From the NCBI RefSeq assembly GCF_007752345.1, contig NZ_CP036299.1, forward strand, positions 4,064,001-4,128,000: a stretch of 64,000 nucleotides of DNA, in the 5' to 3' direction. The stretch comes from Planctopirus ephydatiae (GTDB taxonomy: Bacteria; Planctomycetota; Planctomycetia; Planctomycetales; Planctomycetaceae). Below are positions 10,330 to 19,921 of the stretch, one piece after another; the stretch's first letter is position 1; every line of letters starts with the position of its first letter. The position numbers and the translations under genes were made by a program. The notes under the pieces are model-generated. The model had not been told where the DNA came from. It was given only the letters and a program-made list of their open reading frames with translations, and made no database searches.

Positions 10330-10368
10330 TCGACGGACCGCTAGTTCTCAGGCGACTGGGAGAACAAC

Positions 10369-11211
10369 ATGAAAAGTATTTCTCCAGGAATGGATCCACT
10401 CCTCGAATCATCGTGGAGTGATGCCCATACCAGTCTTTGCACCTACACGAGAGACCAGCTTCAAGCCAAGCTCCCACACGACCTGCGGGCCCGACTCGAA
10501 GAGCAAGTTCAACTGACTCTTCCTGAAGATGAACTGACTGGCCGCATAGCAGCATCGGCTGTTTATCATCCGAATGTACAGATTACTGAGAGTGAATTTG
10601 CAACCAACTCTTCAGTCTCTCAGACTGCTGATATTCGCCTTTCAACAGCCAAACCCCATGTAGTTGATTTTCAACCCAAGAACCTCTTTCGACGAATTTC
10701 GGTCATTGAACGACCGACCGACCGTCTTATTACAACCATCGAATTCATCTGCCCAGAGTATAAGTCCAATACACGCCGAAGGCTTGTTTTTCATGAGAGG
10801 CAGGAAGAACTGCTTGATGCCGGTGTGAACCTGGTCGAGATCGACCTCGTGCGTGCAGGTGAATGGACGATGTTTCCTGACGAAGATTTTGTTCCACAAG
10901 TTTGCCGCAACCCCTATCGCATCATCGTCGTACGAGCTGAACTTCCCGACGAAGCGGAATGCTACGAGGTCAAACTGGCTGAACCGCTCCCGAACATTGC
11001 CATTCCACTCCGTCCGACGGATCAAGACGTAGCGCTCGAGATCCAACCACTTGTCAGTGAAGCCTTCGAAAAAGCCGCCTATTCCACGAGCGATTACGAA
11101 CGAGCACCTTTGCCTTCTTATAGTGCCGAAGAAAATGCCTGGGTCATGAACCGCCTGACCGCTGCCGGTATCTACCGATCACCCAGCGATGCCGACCAGA
11201 AAGCCAGGTAA
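10369..11211 (+). CDS. DUF4058 family protein
   Basis: This 280-residue soluble protein begins with SPGMDPLLESSWSDAHTSL, the hallmark start of DUF4058, and continues with DLRARLEEQVQL and IEFICPEYKSN, also family-like. DUF4058 has no established function; members are common and often multicopy in planctomycetes and cyanobacteria. It begins 39 bases after cysS and ends five bases before ruvC, so the three genes probably form one transcript. No signal peptide or membrane segment is visible. Confidence 0.8.
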   Translation: MKSISPGMDPLLESSWSDAHTSLCTYTRDQLQAKLPHDLRARLEEQVQLTLPEDELTGRIAASAVYHPNVQITESEFATNSSVSQTADIRLSTAKPHVVDFQPKNLFRRISVIERPTDRLITTIEFICPEYKSNTRRRLVFHERQEELLDAGVNLVEIDLVRAGEWTMFPDEDFVPQVCRNPYRIIVVRAELPDEAECYEVKLAEPLPNIAIPLRPTDQDVALEIQPLVSEAFEKAAYSTSDYERAPLPSYSAEENAWVMNRLTAAGIYRSPSDADQKAR

Positions 11212-11216
11212 CGGCT

Positions 11217-11729
11217 ATGTTCATTATCGGTGTCGATCCTGGCCTCAATACCACCGGCTATGCAGTTCTTGCCTGCCATGGTCGCCAACTGGCACTCCAC
11301 GAAGCAGGCGTCATTCGCTCCACCAAAGGTTGCTCTCTGGCCAGCCGAGTGACTGAGATCGGTCGTGGCCTTCGTGAAGTTCTGGCCGACTATCAATCGG
11401 CAGACCATGAACTCCGTGCGATAGCGATCGAACAGGTCTTTTCACATACCAGTTTTCCCAAAACGGCGATTCTGATGGCGCACGCCCGCGGTGCCATTCT
11501 CTATGCAGCCAGCGAAGCCAACATCCCGATTGTTCACTACATGCCCCGGCAGATCAAAAGCCTCCTTACGGGCAGTGGCAAAGCGAGCAAAGAACAGGTG
11601 CAGCGAGCGGTGCAACTCGAACTGAACCTGCCGTCGATTCTCGAACCCAACGATGTCGCCGACGCCGCCGCCATTGCCGTCTGCCACGCCTTCGCCAGCC
11701 GCCTCAATCAACCGTTACCTAAGGCCTGA
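11217..11729 (+). CDS. ruvC: Holliday junction resolvase RuvC
   Basis: RuvC is the endonuclease that resolves Holliday junctions with the RuvAB motor. The 170-residue length is normal. Catalytic acidic residues are visible as D7 in IIGVDPG, E72 in AIEQVF, and D146/D149 in NDVADAAAIA. It follows the DUF4058 gene by five bases. In many genomes ruvC is next to ruvA; here ruvA lies 3.3 kb downstream with a kinase gene between them. Confidence 0.95.
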   Translation: MFIIGVDPGLNTTGYAVLACHGRQLALHEAGVIRSTKGCSLASRVTEIGRGLREVLADYQSADHELRAIAIEQVFSHTSFPKTAILMAHARGAILYAASEANIPIVHYMPRQIKSLLTGSGKASKEQVQRAVQLELNLPSILEPNDVADAAAIAVCHAFASRLNQPLPKA

Positions 11730-11935
11730 AACGCAGCCCAGAGGCGTCATCGGTTCTTCCCGACGAGTCGGATAATCTCATGCCAAACACCTTGATGCGT
11801 TAGACAATCTGCATGCATTCAGCAGGTCGCTGGACATGAAACCATCCCAACAGCCTATAGCAATTTGCTTTCTCCCACGTCATGATGCGGCCATGTGAAA
11901 AGTCTCCACAACCGTTCACCAAAAAATCTTTCACT

Positions 11936-14626
11936 ATGGCTGTCTCAACTGAACAGTTTGCCAAACAGCTGATCGATAGCGGAGTCATCTCGGAACCCGA
12001 TTTACAAACCTTCATCGATCGATTTCCTCCCGCAGAAAAGCCTGGCAATGGCGAGCAACTCGCGAAATCCCTCGTAAAAGAAAAGAAAATCAGCGCTTAT
12101 CAGGCCCAGGTTGTTTACTCAGGCAAGGGTAAGTCGCTGACCATGGGGAGCTACACCGTTCTGGATAAACTCGGCCAGGGCGGCATGGGGATGGTGCTCA
12201 AGGCCGAGCATCGTATGATGATGCGACTGGTCGCCATCAAGGTGTTATCCCCTTCGGTCACAAAGACAAAAGAACTGGCACAGCGGTTTCAGCGAGAAGT
12301 CCAGGCAGCAGCGCGACTGACACATCCCAACATTGTCGGCGCATTTGATGCCGGTGAAACCAACGGTTCGCCATTCCTCGTCATGGAGTACGTGCCGGGC
12401 GACGACCTTGCGACAATCGTAAAGAAAAAAGGCCCGTTTTCCATCGACCAGGCCATCGACTGCATCGTGCAGGCAGCCAAAGGACTGGAGTTCGCGCATG
12501 GTCAGGGAGTGATCCATCGCGACATTAAGCCTGCCAACCTGCTGCTTGATACCAAGGGGGTAGTCAAGATCCTCGATATGGGCCTGGCACGCATTGAGTC
12601 AGAGGATGTCGCGACTCAGGCAGATTTGACAGGCACCGGGACTGTGATGGGGACTGTCGACTACATGGCGCCGGAGCAGGCACTGAGTACCAAACACGCC
12701 GACGCCCGCAGCGATCTGTATAGCCTCGGAATCTCGTTATGGTATTTATTGACTGGAAAAGCTGCCTACGAGGGTGATTCATTAATGGCCCGGTTGCTCG
12801 CTCATCGCGACCAACCCATTCCCAGTCTCCGGACGGTTCGTAACGACGTTTCAGAATCCCTCGACCATGTCTTTATGAAACTCGTGGCCAAGAAACCAGA
12901 CGACCGTTACCAGACGGCGATGGAATTGATTGTCGATCTGCAAGCCTGCCGGACAGGGGCCACGCTCAAAGCCGTCACCGTCGCAGAAGCCGGGACAGAT
13001 CTCGGCGAGTTTCAGGATTTCCTGCACCAGATCGACTCTCCCACCGATGGCCCGCGTGGCAAGCGTTCTCATCCCGCGGGTGCGGGCACGCGAACTGTCG
13101 CGCGGCCGCAGGCGACTCTTACATCGATGGATGAGACAATCTCTCAGAGAAGAGAGCACGAGACTCAACGTTTTCGTGGTCCAAAGGTTCAAAAGGCGAA
13201 ATCCACCTCCTGGATTCAAGACCGGCGCGTTCAAGTCGGCAGTGGAACTGTAGCGATGATCATGTTGTTAATGGCTGTTGTCTTTTTCTTCCAGACACCC
13301 ACCGGCACGCTTCGAGTGGAAATTCTGGACCCCACAGTCGAGATGCATGTCAAAGGGACTCAACTTTCATTTCATAGCCCGGACCTTGATCCCGTCTCAC
13401 TGAAGACTGGTGAGAAGAAACTGGTGGTCACTCGTGGCGATTTGACTTTCGAGACAGAGTCTTTTTCGATCAATAAAGGCAAAGAGTTCCGCATTAAGGC
13501 CGAGTTGGTGGGCGACAATCTCGTCATCAACGGCGGAGAAAAAGTCATTGCCCGGCAAGCCGTCAAACAGCATGGGCTGACCACTTCCTCCACAGGTAAC
13601 GCGCTGGCCAATACGCCTGCCAATATGCCGGTCAATACACCGGTTGCCTCAACACCACCAGCCTCCATGGCGGTCGAAACTCCGGTAGCGTCCATCGCAC
13701 CAGGTTCAGAGACATCCGGGCCGCCATTGGCAATTGCACCGTTCGATTCGACTCAGGCAAGAAAACACCAGGAAGACTGGGCCGCCTATCTCGGCATACC
13801 GGTTGAATTTACAAACTCAGTTGGCATGAAGTTTCGGTTGATCCCGCCGGGCGAGTTCACCATGGGTTGCACTGAGGAAGAAATTGATCTGATCAAACTC
13901 GACTTCAACCCAGGTGTTGCTGCCCAACAGCGACAAAATCTTGCCACATCAACTCCCCCACATCGCGTGAAAATCACCCGCCCGTTCTACCTGCAGACAC
14001 ACGAAGTCAATAACGGTACCTATCAGAAGTTAATGGGGTCACTCCCGCCGAAAAATGATCCCCAAAAGCCAGAAACTGCGGTGATGGCCTATGTTGGTCT
14101 CCTCGATGCCACTCGCTTCTGCAACGCACTCAGTCAACTCGATGGGAAGAGCCCGGCCTTTCAAATCGAAGGGGATCTTCCACAAAGAATCATGGATGCC
14201 GACGGCTATCGGCTCCCCACCGAAGCCGAATGGGAATATGCCTGTCGGGCCGGCACCACCGGATTGTGGAACTTTGGTGATGACCGCCAGATTGTCTTAG
14301 ATCCAACAGTCATCCGGGAACACGAAACTTCATACTTTGGTACAGCAGCAATCCCAAATCCCTTTGGCATCGTCGACGTTTATGGCGGCAGCTTGGAATG
14401 GTGCTTTGATCGATTCATGCCCTATCCGACCAATGATGTCATCGACCCATTTACCCAGCCAGGAAAGGGCGAAGGGGTCGCTCGAGGTGGCGGAGATTCT
14501 GCCGGTGGCGGTGCCGATCCGATCTATAACAACAGTGTCACTCGCCAGGAAGAAGTATATCAATCTTCACAATATGTCGGCCTCGGTCGAGTCGTGTTAC
14601 CTATCATCATCAAGCCCAAGCCATAA
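11936..14626 (+). CDS. Ser/Thr protein kinase with C-terminal FGE/sulfatase-modifying-like domain
   Basis: The order is: an N-terminal helical region (FAKQLIDSGVISEPDLQ ... ISAYQAQVVY) typical of planctomycete kinases; a Hanks-type kinase domain at about residues 60-330 (GQGGMG, IKVLS, IHRDIKPANLL, DMG in place of DFG, MAPEQ); a linker; one membrane segment near residues 440-460; a small beta domain; an Ala/Pro/Thr linker; and an FGE-sulfatase-like domain at about 620-890 (EFTNSVGMKFRLIPPGEFTMG, GYRLPTEAEWEYACRAG). The final part reads RGGGDSAGGG and lacks the cysteines that catalyse formylglycine formation in true FGE, so it is probably a binding domain outside the membrane. The start at 11936 (MAVSTEQ) was preferred; the frame is open to 11882. 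Confidence 0.92.
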   Translation: MAVSTEQFAKQLIDSGVISEPDLQTFIDRFPPAEKPGNGEQLAKSLVKEKKISAYQAQVVYSGKGKSLTMGSYTVLDKLGQGGMGMVLKAEHRMMMRLVAIKVLSPSVTKTKELAQRFQREVQAAARLTHPNIVGAFDAGETNGSPFLVMEYVPGDDLATIVKKKGPFSIDQAIDCIVQAAKGLEFAHGQGVIHRDIKPANLLLDTKGVVKILDMGLARIESEDVATQADLTGTGTVMGTVDYMAPEQALSTKHADARSDLYSLGISLWYLLTGKAAYEGDSLMARLLAHRDQPIPSLRTVRNDVSESLDHVFMKLVAKKPDDRYQTAMELIVDLQACRTGATLKAVTVAEAGTDLGEFQDFLHQIDSPTDGPRGKRSHPAGAGTRTVARPQATLTSMDETISQRREHETQRFRGPKVQKAKSTSWIQDRRVQVGSGTVAMIMLLMAVVFFFQTPTGTLRVEILDPTVEMHVKGTQLSFHSPDLDPVSLKTGEKKLVVTRGDLTFETESFSINKGKEFRIKAELVGDNLVINGGEKVIARQAVKQHGLTTSSTGNALANTPANMPVNTPVASTPPASMAVETPVASIAPGSETSGPPLAIAPFDSTQARKHQEDWAAYLGIPVEFTNSVGMKFRLIPPGEFTMGCTEEEIDLIKLDFNPGVAAQQRQNLATSTPPHRVKITRPFYLQTHEVNNGTYQKLMGSLPPKNDPQKPETAVMAYVGLLDATRFCNALSQLDGKSPAFQIEGDLPQRIMDADGYRLPTEAEWEYACRAGTTGLWNFGDDRQIVLDPTVIREHETSYFGTAAIPNPFGIVDVYGGSLEWCFDRFMPYPTNDVIDPFTQPGKGEGVARGGGDSAGGGADPIYNNSVTRQEEVYQSSQYVGLGRVVLPIIIKPKP

Positions 14627-14690
14627 CCGACACAACGGCTCCAGGATTCGCTCATTCCCTGATCATCCGCCCGACTCCCCCTGCTCAGAC

Positions 14691-14794
14691 GCTTTCCCTG
14701 AGACAAGAACCCTCTGTGTGCCATGCTTGCAGCTCTGGGCAAGCATGTTTTCACAACCAACAACGCGCTGTTATTTTCTGGGAAACGTATCAGT
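14691..14794 (+). repeat. Dispersed palindromic repeat, copy B (extended form)
   Basis: Arms CATGCTTG (14722-14729) and CAAGCATG (14740-14747) are separated by ten bases. Flanks match copy A over about 110 bases, from GCTTTCC through the TTTTCACAACCAACAA block to GGGAAACGTATCAGT. It starts 65 bases after the kinase stop and could act as a terminator. Confidence 0.75.
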
Positions 14795-14948
14795 TCATCA
14801 TGACGGACGACCGGGAGTTCCAGAAGCGCAGCTCTCCAAGCTTCGAGATCTCCCCTCAGCGCCATCCAAAGATCAACTCAGACTGAAGCGATCTCGCGGC
14901 ACCAGAAAAGCCTCTAAAAATCCCGAAACTTAAACGCGATTGATATGC

Positions 14949-14974
14949 CATGCTTGCGGCTTCGCGCTGACATG
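14949..14974 (+). repeat. Dispersed palindromic repeat, copy C (decayed)
   Basis: The left arm CATGCTTGCGGC is intact, but the right arm has decayed to CTGACATG. It lies about 200 bases downstream of copy B in the same orientation. Confidence 0.5.
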
Positions 14975-15043
14975 TTTTTCATATCTCTCAGTGCAACGTT
15001 GATGATATCGGAAAAGTGACTCGCTCAAGTCGAAAGGCCTCTC

Positions 15044-15667
15044 TTGATCACTCGCATTACTGGAAAACTTGTTCGGCTAAGCGAAGACATCGTCCGCCTG
15101 GAAATTGGTGCATTCGAATACGAAGTCCTCGTTCCGGAATTCGTCCGTCGGCAACTCCAGCCCAAACTGGGCGAAGTCGTCAGTCTCTGCACAATCGACT
15201 ACCTCGACGGCAATCCGCAGCAGGGCCGTCTTGTGCCGCGATTGGCCGGTTTTCTCAGCGAAACCGAGTTGGAATTCTTTGAAATGATCTGCTCGGTCGA
15301 TGGCATGGGTGTCAAAAAGACGTTGCGTGCGATGGTTCGTCCAGTTCGTGAAATTGCCGAAGCCATCGAAGAACAGAGCATTAAGGAACTGACACTCCTC
15401 CCCGGCGTCGGCCCCGCCATGGCCGAACGGATTGTGGCCAAGCTTCGCCGCAAAATGACCAAGTTCGCCCTGATGGTCGCGCGCGAAGTTCCGCGTGAAG
15501 CCGATGTGGACCGCAACGTCCTCACAGAAGCTTATGAAGCCCTGATGGCCTTAGGTCACTCCTCGATCGAGGCCCGCGACAAAATCGACCAGGTCGCCAG
15601 CCAAAAGAAAAAATTCAAAGACGTCCAGGACGTCCTGACAGAAATCTACCTCCAAAGCCGCCCCTAA
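15044..15667 (+). CDS. ruvA: Holliday junction branch-migration protein RuvA
   Basis: RuvA binds four-way junctions and recruits the RuvB motor. The protein begins [12 protein letters not shown], as RuvA does, and carries the helix-hairpin-helix stretch [16 protein letters not shown] at about residues 105-120 plus a C-terminal domain that would contact RuvB ([16 protein letters not shown]). At 207 residues it is normal in length. The start is a TTG at 15044 with AAAGG seven bases upstream; no in-frame ATG fits the family N-terminus. No ruvB is seen downstream; the next gene, ispF, converges. Confidence 0.93.
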   Translation: MITRITGKLVRLSEDIVRLEIGAFEYEVLVPEFVRRQLQPKLGEVVSLCTIDYLDGNPQQGRLVPRLAGFLSETELEFFEMICSVDGMGVKKTLRAMVRPVREIAEAIEEQSIKELTLLPGVGPAMAERIVAKLRRKMTKFALMVAREVPREADVDRNVLTEAYEALMALGHSSIEARDKIDQVASQKKKFKDVQDVLTEIYLQSRP

Positions 15668-15702
15668 GCTTCTGCCCTTGCGGAACTCTTCCGACTTCCA
15701 AC

Positions 15703-16179
15703 TCACACCTTCCGCACCAGCACGATCACATCCGCATCGATGCATTCGCCGCGTCCTACAGGCCCTACCTTCTCGCCCGTTTTGGCCTTCACGCTCACCT
15801 GGTCAGTCTCCACTGACAGGAGTTCCGCCATGCGGGCGGCGATGGCTGATTTATAGGCCGAGAGTTTGGGCCGCTCGGCATGGATGGTCGCATCGACATT
15901 GCACACTTCCCATCCGCGCTCGCGCACCGCTGCGATGGCCGCCACCACAAACCGGTCTGAAGAGACTCCCTTCCACTGCTCATCGGTATTGGGAAACCAC
16001 TCACCGATATCTCCCAGTGCCAACGACCCGAGCAAAGCGTCGGTCAGGGCATGCAGCAGCACATCCGCATCGCTGTGACCATCCAGCCCCAGTTCAAACG
16101 GGATCGACACACCACCGAGCCACAAGGGCTTCCCGGCGACCAGACGATGCCGGTCATGCCCCATGCCAATCCGTTGCAT
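15703..16179 (-). CDS. ispF: 2-C-methyl-D-erythritol 2,4-cyclodiphosphate synthase
   Basis: IspF closes CDP-ME 2-phosphate into MEcPP in the MEP pathway, as a homotrimer with a metal site. The metal ligands appear as D9 and H11 in GMGHDRH, with the motif DGHSDADVLLHALTDALLG at about residues 33-51. At 158 residues it has the usual length. The start at 16179 has GAGAGGGA seven bases upstream; the frame extends to 16221, but those residues do not match the family. It is apart from dxs (10 kb away) and from ispD, which is not in this window. Confidence 0.95.
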   Translation of the reverse strand: MQRIGMGHDRHRLVAGKPLWLGGVSIPFELGLDGHSDADVLLHALTDALLGSLALGDIGEWFPNTDEQWKGVSSDRFVVAAIAAVRERGWEVCNVDATIHAERPKLSAYKSAIAARMAELLSVETDQVSVKAKTGEKVGPVGRGECIDADVIVLVRKV

Positions 16180-16317
16180 ACCGACATCCCTCTCCAGAGA
16201 ACAATCGCAACCCATTACCATTTAACACGTTGTGCATCACCGACAGCACCTCTTCGCGCACTTGGTACTCTCGACTATAGTACGCCAAATCGTGAAGGTT
16301 TCCCACTCCTGGCATGG

Positions 16318-16746
16318 ATGCTGTTTGTGGTCTCCCGCCCCGGCCATACCCGTTATCTCTGGATCTTGCTGGCTGGCTTATGCCTCCTGCAGACGGGGTG
16401 CGTCAGCCGCCGACTGTTGGTGCAGTCCAATCCCCCAGGAGCCCTCGTCCTCCTCGAAGGCGAAGAAGTCGGCTACACCCCCGTGGCTGTCGATTTCACA
16501 TATTATGGCACGCGCGAAGTCACGCTCATCAAGGATGGTTACGAGACTCTCAAAGTCATGCAGCCTGTTCCCGCACCGTGGTACCAGTGGCCCGGTATCG
16601 ATTTCTTTTCCGATAACCTGCTCCCCCACCGCGTGACAGATCGCCGCAGGCTGAGCTACAGCATGCAACCCAAACAGATCCCGCCCAGCGAAGATCTGCT
16701 GCAAAGGGCTGACCAGCTCCGTAACGAATCTCGCCTGGGTCCCTGA
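16318..16746 (+). CDS. PEGA-domain lipoprotein
   Basis: The start at 16318 gives a short basic N-terminus, a hydrophobic stretch and a lipobox LLQTGC, so the mature protein would be lipidated at the Cys near residue 28. The next part, LLVQSNPPGALVLLEGEEVGYTPVAVDFTYYGTREV, is a PEGA repeat (small beta domain, often surface-associated); it is followed by a short tail with WPGIDFF. The open frame reaches back to 16051 over ispF, but that part is antisense to ispF and was excluded. It is a single gene 198 bases before rnr. Function unknown. Confidence 0.8.
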   Translation: MLFVVSRPGHTRYLWILLAGLCLLQTGCVSRRLLVQSNPPGALVLLEGEEVGYTPVAVDFTYYGTREVTLIKDGYETLKVMQPVPAPWYQWPGIDFFSDNLLPHRVTDRRRLSYSMQPKQIPPSEDLLQRADQLRNESRLGP

Positions 16747-16944
16747 AATCCATACCTTTCACCAGTCCCGCTGGCTGAGATGACAAAACCACAAGGCTGT
16801 TCCGATCCACCCAGATCTCTCGCTGATCTACTGGAACCGACGAGGGATCACCGGCTGCCGCTCGCACTTTCCCACCCTGTCCCTTACTTTAGATGATGGC
16901 AGAGTGATTCACTCTGGGCTTCATTACGCGCAAAGGGAACTTTC

Positions 16945-19371
16945 ATGGCCGACTGGCAACCACAAATCTTGAGTGTCGTCACGCACCCTGCGTACACACC
17001 ACTCAAATGGCAGCAGTTAGCCAAAGAAGTGGGTGCCCAGAAACATGACTGGACAAAATTCCGCCGCTCGCTCGAAGAACTCATCGAAGGCAAGCGGCTG
17101 CATCGCACTTCCGGCGGGCTGATCAAAGTCCCTGTTGCACGCGAGCACATCATCGGCACCATCAAACGCGCAGCGCGCGGCCACGCCTGGTTCACTCCCG
17201 AATCACTCGCCAATCAACCGCATATCGAACCTTATACAGTTGCTGCCGAAGATGCCGGCTCGGCACTCACGGGCGATAAAGTCTCAGCCATCATCCTCAA
17301 AAAGCGCGGCCCCAACGGAAAGATCGCTGTCCGCGTGATTGATATCCTCGAACGCGCCACCACTCAGTTCGTGGGCGAATATCACGAATCCCGCGGCAAA
17401 GGCTATGTCACTGTCGATAACAGCCGTTTTGAACGGCCGATTGATGTGGGCGACCCCGGTGCGAAAGGTGTCCGCCCCGGTGATCAGGTTGTCATCGAAA
17501 TGGTACACTTCCCCGAGTTTTCAATGCCCGGTGAAGCGGTACTGCTCAAAGTCCTGGGCCAGCGCGGTGAACCGGGCGTCGATCTGCAATCGATCATCTA
17601 TGAGTTCGGCCTCCCTGATGAATTCCCCGAAGCCGTACTCGAAGAATCGCGACTGCAGGCACAGCTTTTCTCCGAAGATGATATCGGTGACCGCCTCGAT
17701 CTTCGCGACGAACTGATCATCACCATCGATCCCCTCACAGCCCGCGATTTTGACGACGCCATTTCTCTCAAGCAGCACGAAGATGGTTCGTGGACTCTCG
17801 GAGTCCATATTGCTGATGTGGCTCACTTTGTGCGGCCCGGCACAGAACTCGATAAAGAGGCCATTCGACGAGGCAACAGCGTTTACCTTCCCGGCAAAGT
17901 GCTCCCCATGCTTCCCGAAGTGCTCTCCAATGCACTCGCAAGTCTTCAGCAGGATAAAGTCCGCTTCGTCAAAAGTGCCTTCATCGAATACTCCCCTGAT
18001 GGCATGGTGAAGCACACCAGCTTTGCCAATGCTGCCATCAAGGTCCGCAGACGCTTCGCGTACGAACAGGTGATGCCACTTCTATTAAATCGGCAATCTC
18101 CGGGCGAACATCCGGCTCCAGAAGGTGAGACAGTTCCCGAAGAAATCTGCCAGCTTCTCGAACGCATGTACGAACTGGCCATGATTCTGCGCAAACGACG
18201 CTTTTCTCGCGGTGCCCTCGAACTCTCACTCGGCGAAGTCGAACTTGATTGCAATGACGATGGCAATGTCACCGGGGCGCACCGAGCGCTGCACGACGCC
18301 AGCCACCAGATCATTGAAGAATTCATGCTGGCGGCCAACGTCGCTGTGGCCGAAGAATTTGATCGCCGCGGCTGGTTTTTCCTGCGCCGGGTTCACGACA
18401 GCCCCGATGAACTCCGCATGCAGAACTTTGCCAAATTCGTCGCCACACTCGGCTACGACTTACCGCGAGCACAGGATCGTCAGGCGATTCAGGCACTGCT
18501 CGACGAAGTCGCCGGCCAGCCTGAGGCTTTCCCGCTCAATTACGCACTTTTGCGGAGTCTGAAGCAGGCCGAATACTCTCCGGAAAAGATCGGCCACTAT
18601 GCCTTGGCAGTCGACAATTATGCCCACTTTACCAGTCCGATCCGTCGCTATCCCGATCTCACCATTCACCGCCTGCTGGAACATGTGATCGCCGATACTT
18701 CCTTCACGCACAGTATTCCAGCCGCTGAATCATCGGGCACAGCCAACGATCGAAAAAAGTCGAAATCTTCACGAGCCGATCTTCTCTCGGAAGCCGAATT
18801 GCGACAGTTGGGCAAGCAATGCTCACTCACCGAACGTCGAGCCGAGAAAGCCGAGCGGGAACTGATAAAAATCCGGCTCATTCGCTACCTGGCGGATAAG
18901 GTGGGCCTCGAACTCAACGCCACAATTACCGGCGTGGAACGCTTTGGGCTCTTCTGCCAGGGAATTGAACTTCCTGCCGAAGGTCTTGTGCATCTTTCCG
19001 ACCTGCCTGGCGATTACTACGACGTCGATCAGATTGCCCATGCCGTCATTGGCCGACGATCTGGCCGGGTATTCCGCCTGGGTGATCCGGTGCGTGTTCA
19101 GGTATCCAGTGTTGATCCCGCGAAGCGAGAACTCAACTTTCGCATTGTCGGGCGACCAGGCCAGGATGAAACTCTTCCAGAAGGTGAATTCTCTCGGGAA
19201 ACCACCGGGGATCATCGATCTCGCTCTGCTTCCGATCAATCATCCGGCAGTCCCAGACGACGATCTCAACCACGTTTTCCCGGCGACCGCTCAAGCTCTT
19301 CTGCCAAAGGCGGGTTCCGCCAGAAGAAACAGAGCTCGAGCCCCAAAAAATCTCGCAAGAAGCCGCGATAA
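16945..19371 (+). CDS. rnr: Ribonuclease R
   Basis: RNase R is a processive 3'-5' exoribonuclease that degrades structured RNA. The 808 residues contain an N-terminal winged-helix-like region, cold-shock domains (around residues 60-220), the RNB catalytic domain with DPLTARDFDDAIS near residue 265 (metal-binding Asp cluster), YAHFTSPIRRYPDLTIHR near residue 565, and an S1 domain (ITGVERFGLFCQG ... GLVHLSDL) at about 655-735. The tail of about 65 residues is rich in Arg, Ser and Lys, as is common in RNase R. There is a short Ser/Lys-rich insertion near residue 605. Confidence 0.95.
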   Translation: MADWQPQILSVVTHPAYTPLKWQQLAKEVGAQKHDWTKFRRSLEELIEGKRLHRTSGGLIKVPVAREHIIGTIKRAARGHAWFTPESLANQPHIEPYTVAAEDAGSALTGDKVSAIILKKRGPNGKIAVRVIDILERATTQFVGEYHESRGKGYVTVDNSRFERPIDVGDPGAKGVRPGDQVVIEMVHFPEFSMPGEAVLLKVLGQRGEPGVDLQSIIYEFGLPDEFPEAVLEESRLQAQLFSEDDIGDRLDLRDELIITIDPLTARDFDDAISLKQHEDGSWTLGVHIADVAHFVRPGTELDKEAIRRGNSVYLPGKVLPMLPEVLSNALASLQQDKVRFVKSAFIEYSPDGMVKHTSFANAAIKVRRRFAYEQVMPLLLNRQSPGEHPAPEGETVPEEICQLLERMYELAMILRKRRFSRGALELSLGEVELDCNDDGNVTGAHRALHDASHQIIEEFMLAANVAVAEEFDRRGWFFLRRVHDSPDELRMQNFAKFVATLGYDLPRAQDRQAIQALLDEVAGQPEAFPLNYALLRSLKQAEYSPEKIGHYALAVDNYAHFTSPIRRYPDLTIHRLLEHVIADTSFTHSIPAAESSGTANDRKKSKSSRADLLSEAELRQLGKQCSLTERRAEKAERELIKIRLIRYLADKVGLELNATITGVERFGLFCQGIELPAEGLVHLSDLPGDYYDVDQIAHAVIGRRSGRVFRLGDPVRVQVSSVDPAKRELNFRIVGRPGQDETLPEGEFSRETTGDHRSRSASDQSSGSPRRRSQPRFPGDRSSSSAKGGFRQKKQSSSPKKSRKKPR

Positions 19372-19921
19372 CGATTGCCATTTTCCGCAACGACTTCTGT
19401 TTTAATCGTCAGACAGGACAGTTATGTCCCCCGCAGGATGACAGACTCACGGAACGTGGCTATGATTCATGAGAGAAAAAGACTGGAAATTCGAATATCG
19501 AATATTGGCTCTTATGGCCGATCCTCAAATCCAGAACACTGTGAAAAATGATCAATTGGCTTGGCATCACGTTCAACACTGACCGCCACTCTCATTCGAT
19601 AATTCTCCACATTCGGCAGAATCTAGAGCTTTTTCTGGTTCAGTCAGCCACGCTCCAACCGATTTCTCCAGACAACGAGTCAGAGAAAGATCTCACACAG
19701 GGAATTTTGCGTTCCCGAAGGCTAGAGTGAGGTCAATGAGACGGGCCTCTGTTCACACGGTATCAGTCATCCCTCGATTCAAGCAGCCTTAGGAAAACAT
19801 TGTCTCTTCTGAGTCACAGGTTGGTCGCCCAAAGCTCGACCAGGCTTGATGGTCACCAATAAGCTCAAAGACATTCACAGAATCGTTTCAACGCAGATAT
19901 CAGACGAAGGACTCAAGCGAA
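19372..19921. promoter_or_regulatory. Long intergenic region upstream of sdhCAB
   Basis: These 550 bases are A+T-richer than their surroundings and contain no supported gene. The sdh promoter must lie here. An Fe- or redox-responsive site might be expected, but I could not identify one. Confidence 0.45.

Larger units (their letters stand above)
14627..15043. other. Intergenic region with two palindromic repeats
   Basis: The 417 bases between the kinase gene and ruvA hold repeat copies B and C, annotated separately. Only short unrecognisable open frames occur. The ruvA promoter presumably lies in the last 100 bases. Confidence 0.6.

Noticed and set aside
13830-14626. A true formylglycine-generating enzyme that could mature the sulfatases
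   Set aside because: The domain fused to the kinase lacks the catalytic cysteines at the family's active site, and it is 15 kb from the sulfatases.
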